Positions 14,132 through 21,453 of a DNA stretch of 50,172 nt are shown here, piece after piece; positions within the stretch are counted from its first letter, which is position 1; each line of letters begins with the position of its first letter. A program made the translations under genes and the position numbers. The stretch lies in NCBI RefSeq assembly GCF_021283305.1, contig NZ_JAJSOK010000056.1:1-50172 (forward strand), given 5' to 3'. The notes beneath the pieces are model-generated. The model saw nothing but the letters and a program-made list of their open reading frames with translations. It was not told the origin of the DNA and ran no database searches. The DNA comes from Pseudonocardia kujensis. GTDB taxonomy: Bacteria > Actinomycetota > Actinomycetes > Mycobacteriales > Pseudonocardiaceae.

Positions 14132-14899
14132 GTGTCCCGTGAGCTCGACGGGCAGGTCGCCCTCGTCACCGGTGCGACGTCCGGTCTCGGCCGGCGCTTC
14201 GCCGAGGTCCTGGCCGGTGCCGGCGCCGTCGTCGCCGCCGCCGGTCGCCGCGCGGAGCGGCTGGAGGAGCTGGCCGAGGAGATCGAGGCCGCCGGCGGCC
14301 GGTGCCTGCCCGTTCCGCTCGACGTCTCGAACGCCGAGGAGATCCCCGCGGCGGTCGACCGTGTCGAGGCCGAGCTCGGCACGGTGACGACCCTGGTGAA
14401 CAACGCCGGCGTCCCGGACGCGAAGCGGGCGCACCGGATGCCGCTCGAGGTCGTCGACGCCGTGCTCGACACCAACGTCCGCGGCCCCTGGCTGCTCGCC
14501 ACCGAGGTCGGCCGCCGGTTGATCGCCGCCGAGCTGCCGGGCCGGATCGTCAACATCTCGTCGATGGGCGCCTTCGACTACAAACCGACCGGCGCCGCGG
14601 CCCTCTACTCGGTGAGCAAGGCCGCGGTGAACCGGATGACCGAGGTGCTCGCCGTCGAGTGGGCGAAGTACCGGATCAACGTCAACGCGATCGCCCCGGG
14701 CGCCTTCCTCACCGAGATGATGGAGGGCATGATCGAGCGCCTGCACACCGACGCCGACGGCCTCGCGGACCCGTTGCCGCGCAAGCGCCTCGGGCTCCCC
14801 GAGCAGCTGGACAGCACCCTGCTGTACCTGTGCTCGCCGGCGTCGGAACTGGTCACCGGCACGGTGGTCAAGGTCGACGACGGCCAGCACGGGCGCTGA
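14132..14899 (+). CDS. Short-chain dehydrogenase/reductase (SDR, glucose/3-oxoacyl reductase type)
   Basis: A 255-residue classical SDR. The cofactor loop is TGATSGLGRRFAEVL, the NNAG motif is LVNNAGVPDAKRA, the catalytic serine lies in INISSMGAF-type context (IVNISSMGAFDYKP), and Y-x3-K is YSVSKAAVNRM. The C-terminal INVNAIAPGAFLTEMMEGM is the usual substrate-side loop. The substrate cannot be deduced. GTG 14132 follows GAGGTG. The gene has its own promoter with an operator-like dyad, and converges on the luciferase-like gene with only 3 bp between the stops. Confidence 0.92.
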   Translation: MSRELDGQVALVTGATSGLGRRFAEVLAGAGAVVAAAGRRAERLEELAEEIEAAGGRCLPVPLDVSNAEEIPAAVDRVEAELGTVTTLVNNAGVPDAKRAHRMPLEVVDAVLDTNVRGPWLLATEVGRRLIAAELPGRIVNISSMGAFDYKPTGAAALYSVSKAAVNRMTEVLAVEWAKYRINVNAIAPGAFLTEMMEGMIERLHTDADGLADPLPRKRLGLPEQLDSTLLYLCSPASELVTGTVVKVDDGQHGR

Positions 14900-14902
14900 G
14901 GA

Positions 14903-16276
14903 TCACTCCGCGACGGCGGTCCCCAGGTCCGTCGTCGCGGTGGTCGGCGCCGGCTTGAGGCCGAGGTGCTCGCGCAGCGTGGTGCCCTCGTACTCGGTCC
15001 GGAACACGCCGCGCTCCTGCAGCAGCGGCACCACGGTGTCGGCGAACTCGTCGAGCCCGCCGGGCGTGATGTGCGGGACGAGCACGAACCCGTCCGACGC
15101 GTCGGCCTGCACGAACTCGTCGAGCAGCTCGGCGACCCGGCCCGGCGTGCCGATGAAGTTCTGCCGCCCGGTGACCTCGATGATCACCTCACGGGTGCTC
15201 AGGTGCTTCGCCTCGGCGAGCTCGCGCCACTCGTTCGCGGTCCTGATCGGGTCCCGGTACATCCGGACGCTCGCGCGCCCGCGGGAGATCGTGTTCTCGC
15301 CGACGACGGGGTCCACGGTGGGCAGCGGGCCGTCCGGGTCGTGGTCGGACAGGTCCCGGTTCCACAGCTGCTCGAGGAACTTGATCGCGGTGGCCGGGCT
15401 GACCTGCTGATGGCGGACGTGCCGGGCCTTCTCCTGCGCCTCGGCCTCGGTGTCGCCCAGGACGAACGTGGCCGCGGGCATGATCTTGAGGTCGTCGGGG
15501 GAGCGGCCGTACTTCGCCAGCCGGCCCTTGACGTCGGCGTAGAAGGCCTGGCCCGCCTCGAGCGTGCCGTGCCTGGTGAAGATCGCGTCGGCGCCGGAGG
15601 CCGCGAACTCCCGGCCCTCCTCGGAGTCCCCGGCCTGCAGGATCACCGGGCGCCCCTGCGGGCTGCGCGGCACCGGGAACCGGCCGTGGATGTCGAACTG
15701 GTCCGAGCGGATCGCGAAGTCGCCGCCCGGCCGCCAGAACTCGCCGGTCTCCTTGTCGGCCACGATCTCGTCGCCCCGCCAGGAGTCGAACAGCTCCCAG
15801 GTGGCGGCGAGGAACTCCTTGGCGCGCAGGTACCGCTTGTCCTGGGGCAGGAAGCCGCCCCGGCGGAAGTTCTCGCCGGTGAACTCGTCCCACGAGGTGA
15901 CGACGTTCCACGCGGCGCGGCCCGCGGAGAGGTGGTCGAGGGAGGCGAACTGGCGCGCCACCTCGTAGGGCTCGTTGAAGGTCGAGTTGATCGTCCCGGC
16001 CAGCCCGAGCCGGTCGGTCACGGCGGCGAGCGCGGCCAGGACGGTGAACGTGTCCGGCCGGCCGACGACGTCGAGGTCGTAGATCACCCCGTTCTGCTCG
16101 CGCAGCCGCAGCCCCTCGGCGAGGAACAGGAAGTCGAACCGCGCGCGCTCCGCCGTCCGGGCGAAGTGGACGAACGAGTCGAACTCGATGTGGCTACCGG
16201 CCTCCGGGTCGCTCCACACCGTGGTGTTGTTGACGCCGGGGAAGTGCGCGGCGAGGTGGATCTGCTTGCGCGGCAT
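14903..16276 (-). CDS. Luciferase-like flavin monooxygenase of the NtaA/SnaA/DszA group
   Basis: A 457-residue FMN-reductase-dependent monooxygenase. The start MPRKQIHLAAHFPGVNNTTV, then FLFLAEGLRLREQNG, SAGRAAWNVVTSWDEFTGEN (the flavin-binding motif), GRFPVPRSPQGRPVILQAGD and FIGTPGRVAELLDEFVQAD are typical of the group that oxidises nitrilotriacetate, pristinamycin intermediates, or dibenzothiophene sulfone. ATG 16276 follows GGGAGGACAT. It is the second gene behind a cysteine-containing leader peptide, 20 bp after another luciferase-like gene. An organosulfur substrate is therefore likely, but unproven. No flavin reductase gene is adjacent. Confidence 0.9.
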   Translation of the reverse strand: MPRKQIHLAAHFPGVNNTTVWSDPEAGSHIEFDSFVHFARTAERARFDFLFLAEGLRLREQNGVIYDLDVVGRPDTFTVLAALAAVTDRLGLAGTINSTFNEPYEVARQFASLDHLSAGRAAWNVVTSWDEFTGENFRRGGFLPQDKRYLRAKEFLAATWELFDSWRGDEIVADKETGEFWRPGGDFAIRSDQFDIHGRFPVPRSPQGRPVILQAGDSEEGREFAASGADAIFTRHGTLEAGQAFYADVKGRLAKYGRSPDDLKIMPAATFVLGDTEAEAQEKARHVRHQQVSPATAIKFLEQLWNRDLSDHDPDGPLPTVDPVVGENTISRGRASVRMYRDPIRTANEWRELAEAKHLSTREVIIEVTGRQNFIGTPGRVAELLDEFVQADASDGFVLVPHITPGGLDEFADTVVPLLQERGVFRTEYEGTTLREHLGLKPAPTTATTDLGTAVAE

Positions 16277-16296
16277 GCGATGTCCTCCCGGGCCGG

Positions 16297-17451
16297 TCAG
16301 GCGGCGTAGCGGTTGGCGGGGCGGTCGAGGCCGAACAGCCCGCGCAGGGTGCCGGCCTCGTAGGCGGCGCGGAAGGCGCCGCGGCGCTGCAGCTCGGGGA
16401 CCAACCCGCGGGTGATCTGCGCGAGATCGTGGTCGACCGAGCCGGGGCGCAGCCGGGCGCCGGCCAGCCCGGCCTCCTGCCACTCCAGCAGCAGGTCGGC
16501 GAGCTCGGCCGGGGTGCCGGCGAGGATCCGCGCGTCGCTGATCAGCTCGCGGCCCAGCCGGGAGTCCATGCGGCCCTTGCGGTCCCGCGCGGCCTCGGCG
16601 CTCTCGTCGAGGAACACCACGACGTCGCCGAGCACGTGCAGCGGTTCCTCGGCCCGGCCGGCCGCCTCCTGCTCGTGGCGGATCTCGGCCAGGATCGGTT
16701 CCACGTCCGCGGTCTCCTGCGGGGTCACGAAGGCGAGGTCGCAGGAGCGTGCGACGAGCCGGTAGGCGTAGTCGCGGTGCGCGAGCGCGGCGACCAGGGG
16801 CTGGCCCTGCGGCGGCCGCGGGGTGATGGACGGGCCGCGCACGGAGAAGAACCGGCCCTCGAAGTCGATGTAGTGCAGCTTGTCCCGGTCGACGAACCGA
16901 CCGGTGGCGGCGTCGCGGATCTCCGCGTCGTCCTCCCAGCTGTCCCACAGCCGGCGGACGACCTCGACCCAGTCCGCGGCCTCGTCGAACAGCTCCGGCG
17001 CGTCCTCCCGGCCGATCTCCCGCCGCCCGACGAGCGCGGCCTCGTCCGGGCGCGTGGACACCCGCACGCGCACGCCGGCACGTCCGGTGCTCACGTAGTC
17101 GAGCGTCGCGACGCCCTTCGAGAAGTGGAAGGGCTCGGTGTGCGTGGTGACCGCGGTCGGCACGATGCCGATGTGCGAGGTCAGCGGCGCGACCCTGGCC
17201 GCGACGAGCAGCGCGTCGAGCCGGCCGCGGACCTGATCGGTGCGCTCGTCGGGCTGATGAGGTCGCGAGGACTGGAGGCCGAAGCCGTCCTCGATCGTGA
17301 CCAGGTCGAGCAGGCCGCGCTCGGCCTCGCGGACCTGGTCGGCCCAGTAGCCGGCGTCGAACAGCGCGGTGGGGCGGGCCTCGGGCTCGCGCCACGAGGC
17401 GGGGTGCCAGCCGGTGCCCTCGAGGGCGACGGCGAGGTGCAGGGGGGTCAT
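16297..17451 (-). CDS. Luciferase-like flavin-dependent oxidoreductase
   Basis: A 384-residue member of the bacterial luciferase superfamily: MTPLHLAVALEGTGWHPASW, LVTIEDGFGLQSSRPHQPDE, VAPLTSHIGIVPTAVTTHTE, and a DYVSTGRAGVRVRVSTRP flavin-loop equivalent. The C-terminus (ILAGTPAELADLLLEWQEAG, then GLVPELQRRGAFR) is shared with its downstream neighbour, so the pair probably arose from related sulfur- or nitrogen-scavenging enzymes. The ATG at 17451 is preceded by AGGGAGAG. The 45 bp between the leader-peptide stop and this ATG are the likely regulatory zone. The substrate is unknown. Confidence 0.88.
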   Translation of the reverse strand: MTPLHLAVALEGTGWHPASWREPEARPTALFDAGYWADQVREAERGLLDLVTIEDGFGLQSSRPHQPDERTDQVRGRLDALLVAARVAPLTSHIGIVPTAVTTHTEPFHFSKGVATLDYVSTGRAGVRVRVSTRPDEAALVGRREIGREDAPELFDEAADWVEVVRRLWDSWEDDAEIRDAATGRFVDRDKLHYIDFEGRFFSVRGPSITPRPPQGQPLVAALAHRDYAYRLVARSCDLAFVTPQETADVEPILAEIRHEQEAAGRAEEPLHVLGDVVVFLDESAEAARDRKGRMDSRLGRELISDARILAGTPAELADLLLEWQEAGLAGARLRPGSVDHDLAQITRGLVPELQRRGAFRAAYEAGTLRGLFGLDRPANRYAA

Positions 17452-17496
17452 GCGACGGCTCTCCCTGGGGAACGGGTCGAGGAACGGGCGGGCGGG

Positions 17497-17574
17497 TCAG
17501 CCCGCGCGACAGCCGGTGGTCGTGACGAGGCAGCGGTCGATCCACCGCCGCTGCGTCAGTACCCCGGGGACCAC
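17497..17574 (-). CDS. Leaderless cysteine-containing leader peptide (putative attenuator)
   Basis: A GTG at 17574 opens a 25-codon frame that ends at TGA 17497-17499. The peptide reads MVPGVLTQRRWIDRC and ends LVTTTGCRAG, with cysteines at 15 and 22. A TAGTGT -10 box ends exactly seven bases before the GTG, so it should be translated from a leaderless mRNA. Short leaders with an RR-x-I/V-D core and C-terminal cysteines are known from memory to precede sulfur-assimilation operons in actinobacteria, where slow cysteine decoding opens expression of the genes behind. A GCGGG-CTGA-CCCGC hairpin spans the stop codon. It ends 45 bp before the first luciferase-like gene. Confidence 0.62.
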   Translation of the reverse strand: MVPGVLTQRRWIDRCLVTTTGCRAG

Positions 17575-17581
17575 ATCGTCG

Positions 17582-17587
17582 ACACTA
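17582..17587 (-). promoter_or_regulatory. -10 box TAGTGT of the leader peptide/monooxygenase operon
   Basis: TAGTGT on the minus strand, seven bases before the GTG of the leader peptide, fits TAnnnT and predicts initiation at the start codon. Confidence 0.55.
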
Positions 17588-17615
17588 ACCGCGGGTCGGG
17601 CGGATGACGACGTCG

Positions 17616-17621
17616 TAAGGT
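17616..17621 (+). promoter_or_regulatory. -10 box TAAGGT of the alpha/beta hydrolase gene, leaderless
   Basis: TAAGGT is followed by seven bases and the GTG at 17629. It faces the minus-strand -10 box at 17582-17587, so the two promoters are back to back within 40 bp and may be co-regulated. Confidence 0.5.
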
Positions 17622-17628
17622 CCGGTAC

Positions 17629-18504
17629 GTGGCAGGGACGACACGTACGGCCCCGGACGGCGACGGTTACGCACTCGCGTACGAGCGGGCGGGCGCGGGC
17701 GGTCCGGTCCTGCTGCTCCACGGCTGGCCCGGCGACCGCGGCGACTGGGCCGCGGTCGCACACCTGCTGGCCGAGGCCGGCACCGCCGACGTCGTGCGGC
17801 CCGACCTGCGCGGGTTCGGGGAGTCGGACAAGCACCCCGGCGGCGACGTCGCGGCGGCCGGCCAGGCCCGCGGCGCGCTCGCCCTGCTCGACGGGCTCGG
17901 GATCGAGCGGGCGGTCGTCGCGGGCTACGACGTCGGGAGCCGGGTGGCGCAGACGCTGGCCGCCGAGCACCCCGACCGCGTCGCGGCCCTGGTCCTCGCC
18001 CCGCCGCTGCCGGGCGCGGGCCGGCGCGTGCTGGAGCCGGAGGCGGCCGCCGAGTTCTGGTACCAGCACTTCCACCGGCTCGGCCTGCCCGAGCAGGTGA
18101 TCGACGGCCGGCCCGATGCCGTGCGCGCCTACCTGCGGCACTTCTGGGACCACTGGTCGGGCCCCGGTTTCACCGTCGAGGAGGAGCGGCTCGACCGGCT
18201 GACCGAGCGGTACTCGCCGCCGGGGGCGTTCACGGCGTCGATCGGCTGGTACCGCAGCGGCTCCGGGATGATCGCGCGCTCGCTCGCCGAGGAGCCGCCC
18301 ACGCGCCGGATCACCGTCCCGACCACCGTGTTGTGGCCCGAGCACGATCCGCTGTTCCCGCGGGCCTGGTCGGACCGGCTCGACGACTGGTTCGAGAAGG
18401 TGGAGGTGCGCCCGCTCGACGGCGTGGGGCACTTCTCGCCGGTGGAGGCGCCGGAGCGGTGGGCCGCCGTCCTCACCGAGGTGATCGGCGGGCTCGCCGC
18501 GTGA
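17629..18504 (+). CDS. Alpha/beta hydrolase, epoxide-hydrolase/haloalkane-dehalogenase-like
   Basis: A 291-residue hydrolase. The oxyanion-hole motif is LLHGWPGDRGDW, the nucleophile elbow is GYDVGSR (Asp, as in epoxide hydrolases and dehalogenases rather than Ser), and the catalytic histidine lies in DGVGHFSPVEAPERW. PDLRGFGESDKHPGGD is the usual loop after strand 4. The substrate cannot be read from sequence. The start is the GTG set by the leaderless -10 box. Its stop overlaps the GTG of the next luciferase-like gene (GTGA), so hydrolase and oxidoreductase are translationally coupled and probably act in one pathway, divergent from the leader-peptide operon. Confidence 0.88.
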   Translation: MAGTTRTAPDGDGYALAYERAGAGGPVLLLHGWPGDRGDWAAVAHLLAEAGTADVVRPDLRGFGESDKHPGGDVAAAGQARGALALLDGLGIERAVVAGYDVGSRVAQTLAAEHPDRVAALVLAPPLPGAGRRVLEPEAAAEFWYQHFHRLGLPEQVIDGRPDAVRAYLRHFWDHWSGPGFTVEEERLDRLTERYSPPGAFTASIGWYRSGSGMIARSLAEEPPTRRITVPTTVLWPEHDPLFPRAWSDRLDDWFEKVEVRPLDGVGHFSPVEAPERWAAVLTEVIGGLAA

Positions 18505-19641
18505 GCCTCCCGCTGTCGGTCCTCGACCTCTCGCCCGTCCCCGCCGGCGGGACCGCCGGCGACGGCCTGCGGAACTCGATCGACCTCGCGCGGGCCGCGG
18601 AGCGGGCGGGCTACCACCGCTACTGGGTGGCGGAGCACCACCTGGTCACCGGCGTGGCGTCGTCGTCCACCCCCGTGCTGGTCGCCCTGATCGCGGCGGC
18701 CACCGAGCGGATCCGGGTGGGCTCGGGCGCGGTGCAGCTGCCGCACACCCGGCCGCTGCAGGTGGCCGAGCAGTTCGGCACGGTCGCCGCCGTCCATCCC
18801 GGACGGATCGACGTCGGGCTCGGCCGGTTCGACCTGCACCGCATCCTGCGTCTGATCGAGCACGGTCCCGGCGGCCGCCGGGGCGGGCGGCGCCCGGAGG
18901 CCCGCACGGTCGACGGGCTGCTGCTCCCGAAGCCGGGGAAGGTCCCGTCGGACCTGGGACTCTACGGGTGCCTCGCCGAGCTGCTCGGCTTCGACCCGGA
19001 CCAGGAGCCGCCGGACTACGGCCGGGAGGTCGCCGACATCCTCGGCTACTTCGCCGGCACCGCCCGCGGCCCGGGGGGCCGAGCCGTTGCACGTCACGCC
19101 CGCGGAGGGGGCCGACGTCGAGGTGGTCGTGCTCGGCTCGACGCCGGGGGAGAGCGCACGGGTGGCCGGGGAGCACGGGCTGCCCTTCGCGGTCAGCTAC
19201 CACCTCGTGCCGCACCTGGTGCTCGACGCCGTGGCCGCCTACCGCGAGGCCTTCCGGCCCGGCCGGGTGGCCGAGCCGCACCTGATCGTGTCCGCCGACG
19301 TCGTCGTCGCGGAGACCGACGCGCGGGCCCGCGAGCTCGCCGCCCCCTACGCGCAGTGGGTGCTCGACATCCGTGCGGGGCGCGGGGCGCGGCCGTACGT
19401 GACCCCCGCCCAGGCGCGCGCCCGGGAGTGGACGCCCGAGGAGCGGGCCGGGGTGGCCGACCGCGTCGACACCCAGTTCGTCGGCGCGCCGGACACGGCG
19501 TGCGACCGCCTGGCGACCCTCGCCCGCGTGACCGGGGCCGACGAGCTCCTGGTCACCACCATCACCACCGACCACGCCGACCGGGTCCGCAGCCACGAGC
19601 TGCTCGCCGAGGCGTGGGCGGGGTGGCGGACGGGCGGATGA
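18501..19641 (+). pseudogene. Luciferase-family oxidoreductase (group 1/MsnO8-like) split by a frameshift
   Basis: The first part starts at GTG 18501 (MSLPLSVLDLSPVPAG, then YHRYWVAEHHLVTGVASSST and RIRVGSGAVQLPHTRPLQVA) and is a normal group 1 luciferase-like N-terminus. Homology continues in another frame from about 19080 (EPLHVTPAEGADVEVVVLGS, then GLPFAVSYHLVPHLVLDAV) to the stop at 19639-19641. The break is at a run of six G (19073-19078); removing one G restores a frame of about 380 residues. Without that change the first frame reads on to 19754 with nonsense sequence. Either the gene is newly inactivated or the assembly has a homopolymer error. It is coupled to the hydrolase upstream. 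Confidence 0.8.
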
Positions 19642-19754
19642 CGGACGGCACGGATCTCGGCGCCGCGCGCCGCCGGGCGGGTCGCCTCGCTGACGTGGAC
19701 TCGACCCTGCGGGTGCTGCGCGCCCTGCTCGGCGCGTTCGACGAGGTCGAGTGA
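19638..19754 (+). CDS. Possible 38-residue hypothetical protein
   Basis: An ATG overlaps the stop of the frameshifted luciferase-like gene (ATGA) and opens MTDGTDLGAARRRAGRLADV, then DSTLRVLRALLGAFDEVE. The overlap and high GC at third positions favour a real coupled gene, but the peptide matches nothing I recognise. It shares its frame with the uncorrected upstream reading frame, so it could be a by-product of the frameshift. Confidence 0.35.
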   Translation: MTDGTDLGAARRRAGRLADVDSTLRVLRALLGAFDEVE

Positions 19755-19767
19755 CCGCGCACCGGGC

Positions 19768-21375
19768 TCAGCGCTCCCGCTGCCGCAGGAGGAAGCGCTG
19801 GACCTTCCCGCTCGGGGTCTTGGGCAGGGCGTCGACGACATGGACCCGGCGCGGGTAGGCGTGGGCGGCGTAGCGGGTGCGCACCAGCTGCGCGAGCTCG
19901 TCCGGCAGGTCCGGCCCCGCTTCCGCGCCCTCGCGCAGCACCACGAACGCCTCCACGACCTCGCCGCGCAGCTCGTCCGGCATCCCGACGACGGCGACCT
20001 CGGCGACCGCGGGGTGCGTCGACAGGACGGACTCGACGTCGAACGGGCCGATCCGGTAGCCGGCCATGATGATCACGTCGTCGTCGCGGGCGGAGAAGTA
20101 CAGGTGGCCGTCGGCGTCGGCGCGCCCGGCGTCGCCGGTGAGGTACCAGCGGCCGTCCTCGCTGAACCGGTCGCCGCGGACGCCGCCCGCGTAGCCCTCG
20201 AACCACAGCAGCGGGCTGGCCGGCACGTCGAGCGCGACCCGGCCGGGGGTGTCCGGCGGCAGCTCCTTCTCGGCGCCGTCCGCGCCGTCGTCGGCGAGCA
20301 CGGCGACCCGGAAGCCGGGCAGCGCGCGGCCCATCGAGCCCGGCCGGATCTCCTCGCGCAGGTCCGGGTGCCAGGCGTTGGCGACGACCATGCCGAGCTC
20401 GGTCTGTCCGTAGTGGTCGCGGATCTCCACACCGAGGACCTCGCGGCCCCAGGTCACCAGGTCCGGGTTCAGCGGTTCGCCCGCACTGGAACAGGTGCGC
20501 AGCCGCAGGCCGTCGGGCGGGGCGATCCCCGAGGCCCGCAGCCCGCGGTAGACGGTGGGCGCCGCGGCGAAGGCCGTGACCCCGAAGCGGCCCAGGACGT
20601 CCCACGTGGACCGGGCGGAGAACCCGGCATCGAGCAGCAGCGTGCGCCGGCCGGTGGCCAGCGGCGCGAGCAGGGCGTAGTAGAGCCCGTAGGCCCAGCC
20701 GGGGTCGGCGGCGTTCCAGAACACGTCGTCGGCCCTGACGTCGAGGGCGAACTCCTGGTAGGCGACGATCGACGCCAGCGCCTTCCCCGGCACGACCACG
20801 CCCTTCGGCTTGCCCGTGGTGCCGGAGGTGTAGAGCTGCACCATCGCGCCCTCCGGCCCCACGACCGCGGACGGTGCGCCCGTCGGGGAGGCATCGGTGA
20901 GCCGCGCCCACGCGTCCGACCCGACCGTCACGACCGTCCACGGCGCGTCGGCCGGAATGTCCTCGCCCGGGTCGAGCTTCGGGCGCTGCGTCCCGTCGGT
21001 GATCACGACGGAGGCGCCGGAGGCGGTCAGCCGCAACGCGATCGCCTGCGGGGCGAACGCGGTGAACAGCGGCACGTACACCGCGCCGAGCCGCAGCACC
21101 GCCACCACCGTGACGAGCAGGTCCGCGGTCTTGGGCAGCAGGGTCGCCACGCGCGAGCCCGGGCCGACCCCGAGCCCGGCGAGCCCGGCGGCGAGCCGCT
21201 CGGAGCGTTCGCGCAGCTCGCCGTAGGTGAGGTCGACGGCGGACAGGTCGCCGGCGATCAGCGTGGCCGCCACGTCACCGGCGGGGTGCCGGTCGCAGAG
21301 CTCCGCGGCGAGGCAGAGGTCCGCCCGCCCGTAGTGCTCCTGCAGCTCCCGGGCCCGCGTCGTCGCGTCGGTCAT
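19768..21375 (-). CDS. AMP-forming acyl-CoA synthetase
   Basis: A 535-residue adenylate-forming ligase that activates a carboxylic acid to its CoA ester. The P-loop is QLYTSGTTGKPKGVVVPGKA, the substrate and ATP motifs include DHYGQTELGMVV and WYLTGDAGRADADG, the hinge is ARDDDVIIMAGYRIGPFDVE, and the catalytic lysine is in LPKTPSGKVQRFLLR. The N-terminus (LQEHYGRADLCLAAELCDRH) is like acetyl-/medium-chain acyl-CoA synthetases. ATG 21375 is the natural start. It follows the double CoA-transferase gene (78-bp gap with a strong hairpin), so the two may supply and move CoA on the same acid. The stop converges on the luciferase region. Confidence 0.92.
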   Translation of the reverse strand: MTDATTRARELQEHYGRADLCLAAELCDRHPAGDVAATLIAGDLSAVDLTYGELRERSERLAAGLAGLGVGPGSRVATLLPKTADLLVTVVAVLRLGAVYVPLFTAFAPQAIALRLTASGASVVITDGTQRPKLDPGEDIPADAPWTVVTVGSDAWARLTDASPTGAPSAVVGPEGAMVQLYTSGTTGKPKGVVVPGKALASIVAYQEFALDVRADDVFWNAADPGWAYGLYYALLAPLATGRRTLLLDAGFSARSTWDVLGRFGVTAFAAAPTVYRGLRASGIAPPDGLRLRTCSSAGEPLNPDLVTWGREVLGVEIRDHYGQTELGMVVANAWHPDLREEIRPGSMGRALPGFRVAVLADDGADGAEKELPPDTPGRVALDVPASPLLWFEGYAGGVRGDRFSEDGRWYLTGDAGRADADGHLYFSARDDDVIIMAGYRIGPFDVESVLSTHPAVAEVAVVGMPDELRGEVVEAFVVLREGAEAGPDLPDELAQLVRTRYAAHAYPRRVHVVDALPKTPSGKVQRFLLRQRER

Positions 21376-21416
21376 GGGGGTGATCGTGGCACAGCGGCCA
21401 GTCACCCCCGGCGGGT

Positions 21417-21448
21417 CCCGGCCGGCCGCGGCGGCGCGGCCGGCCGGG
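21417..21448 (-). terminator. Perfect 14-bp-stem hairpin after the CoA-transferase gene
   Basis: The arm at 21417-21430 (CCCGGCCGGCCGCG) pairs perfectly with 21435-21448 across a GCGG loop. It lies 5 bp beyond the CoA-transferase stop codon. There is no U tract. It could act as a terminator, or attenuate read-through into the ligase gene. Confidence 0.65.
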
Positions 21449-21453
21449 CCGCC

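Noticed and set aside
14903..17545. An 880-codon frame that would fuse both luciferase-like genes
   Set aside because: The second gene (16297-17451) reads correctly in a different frame with its own ATG and ribosome binding site; the fused part is nonsense.
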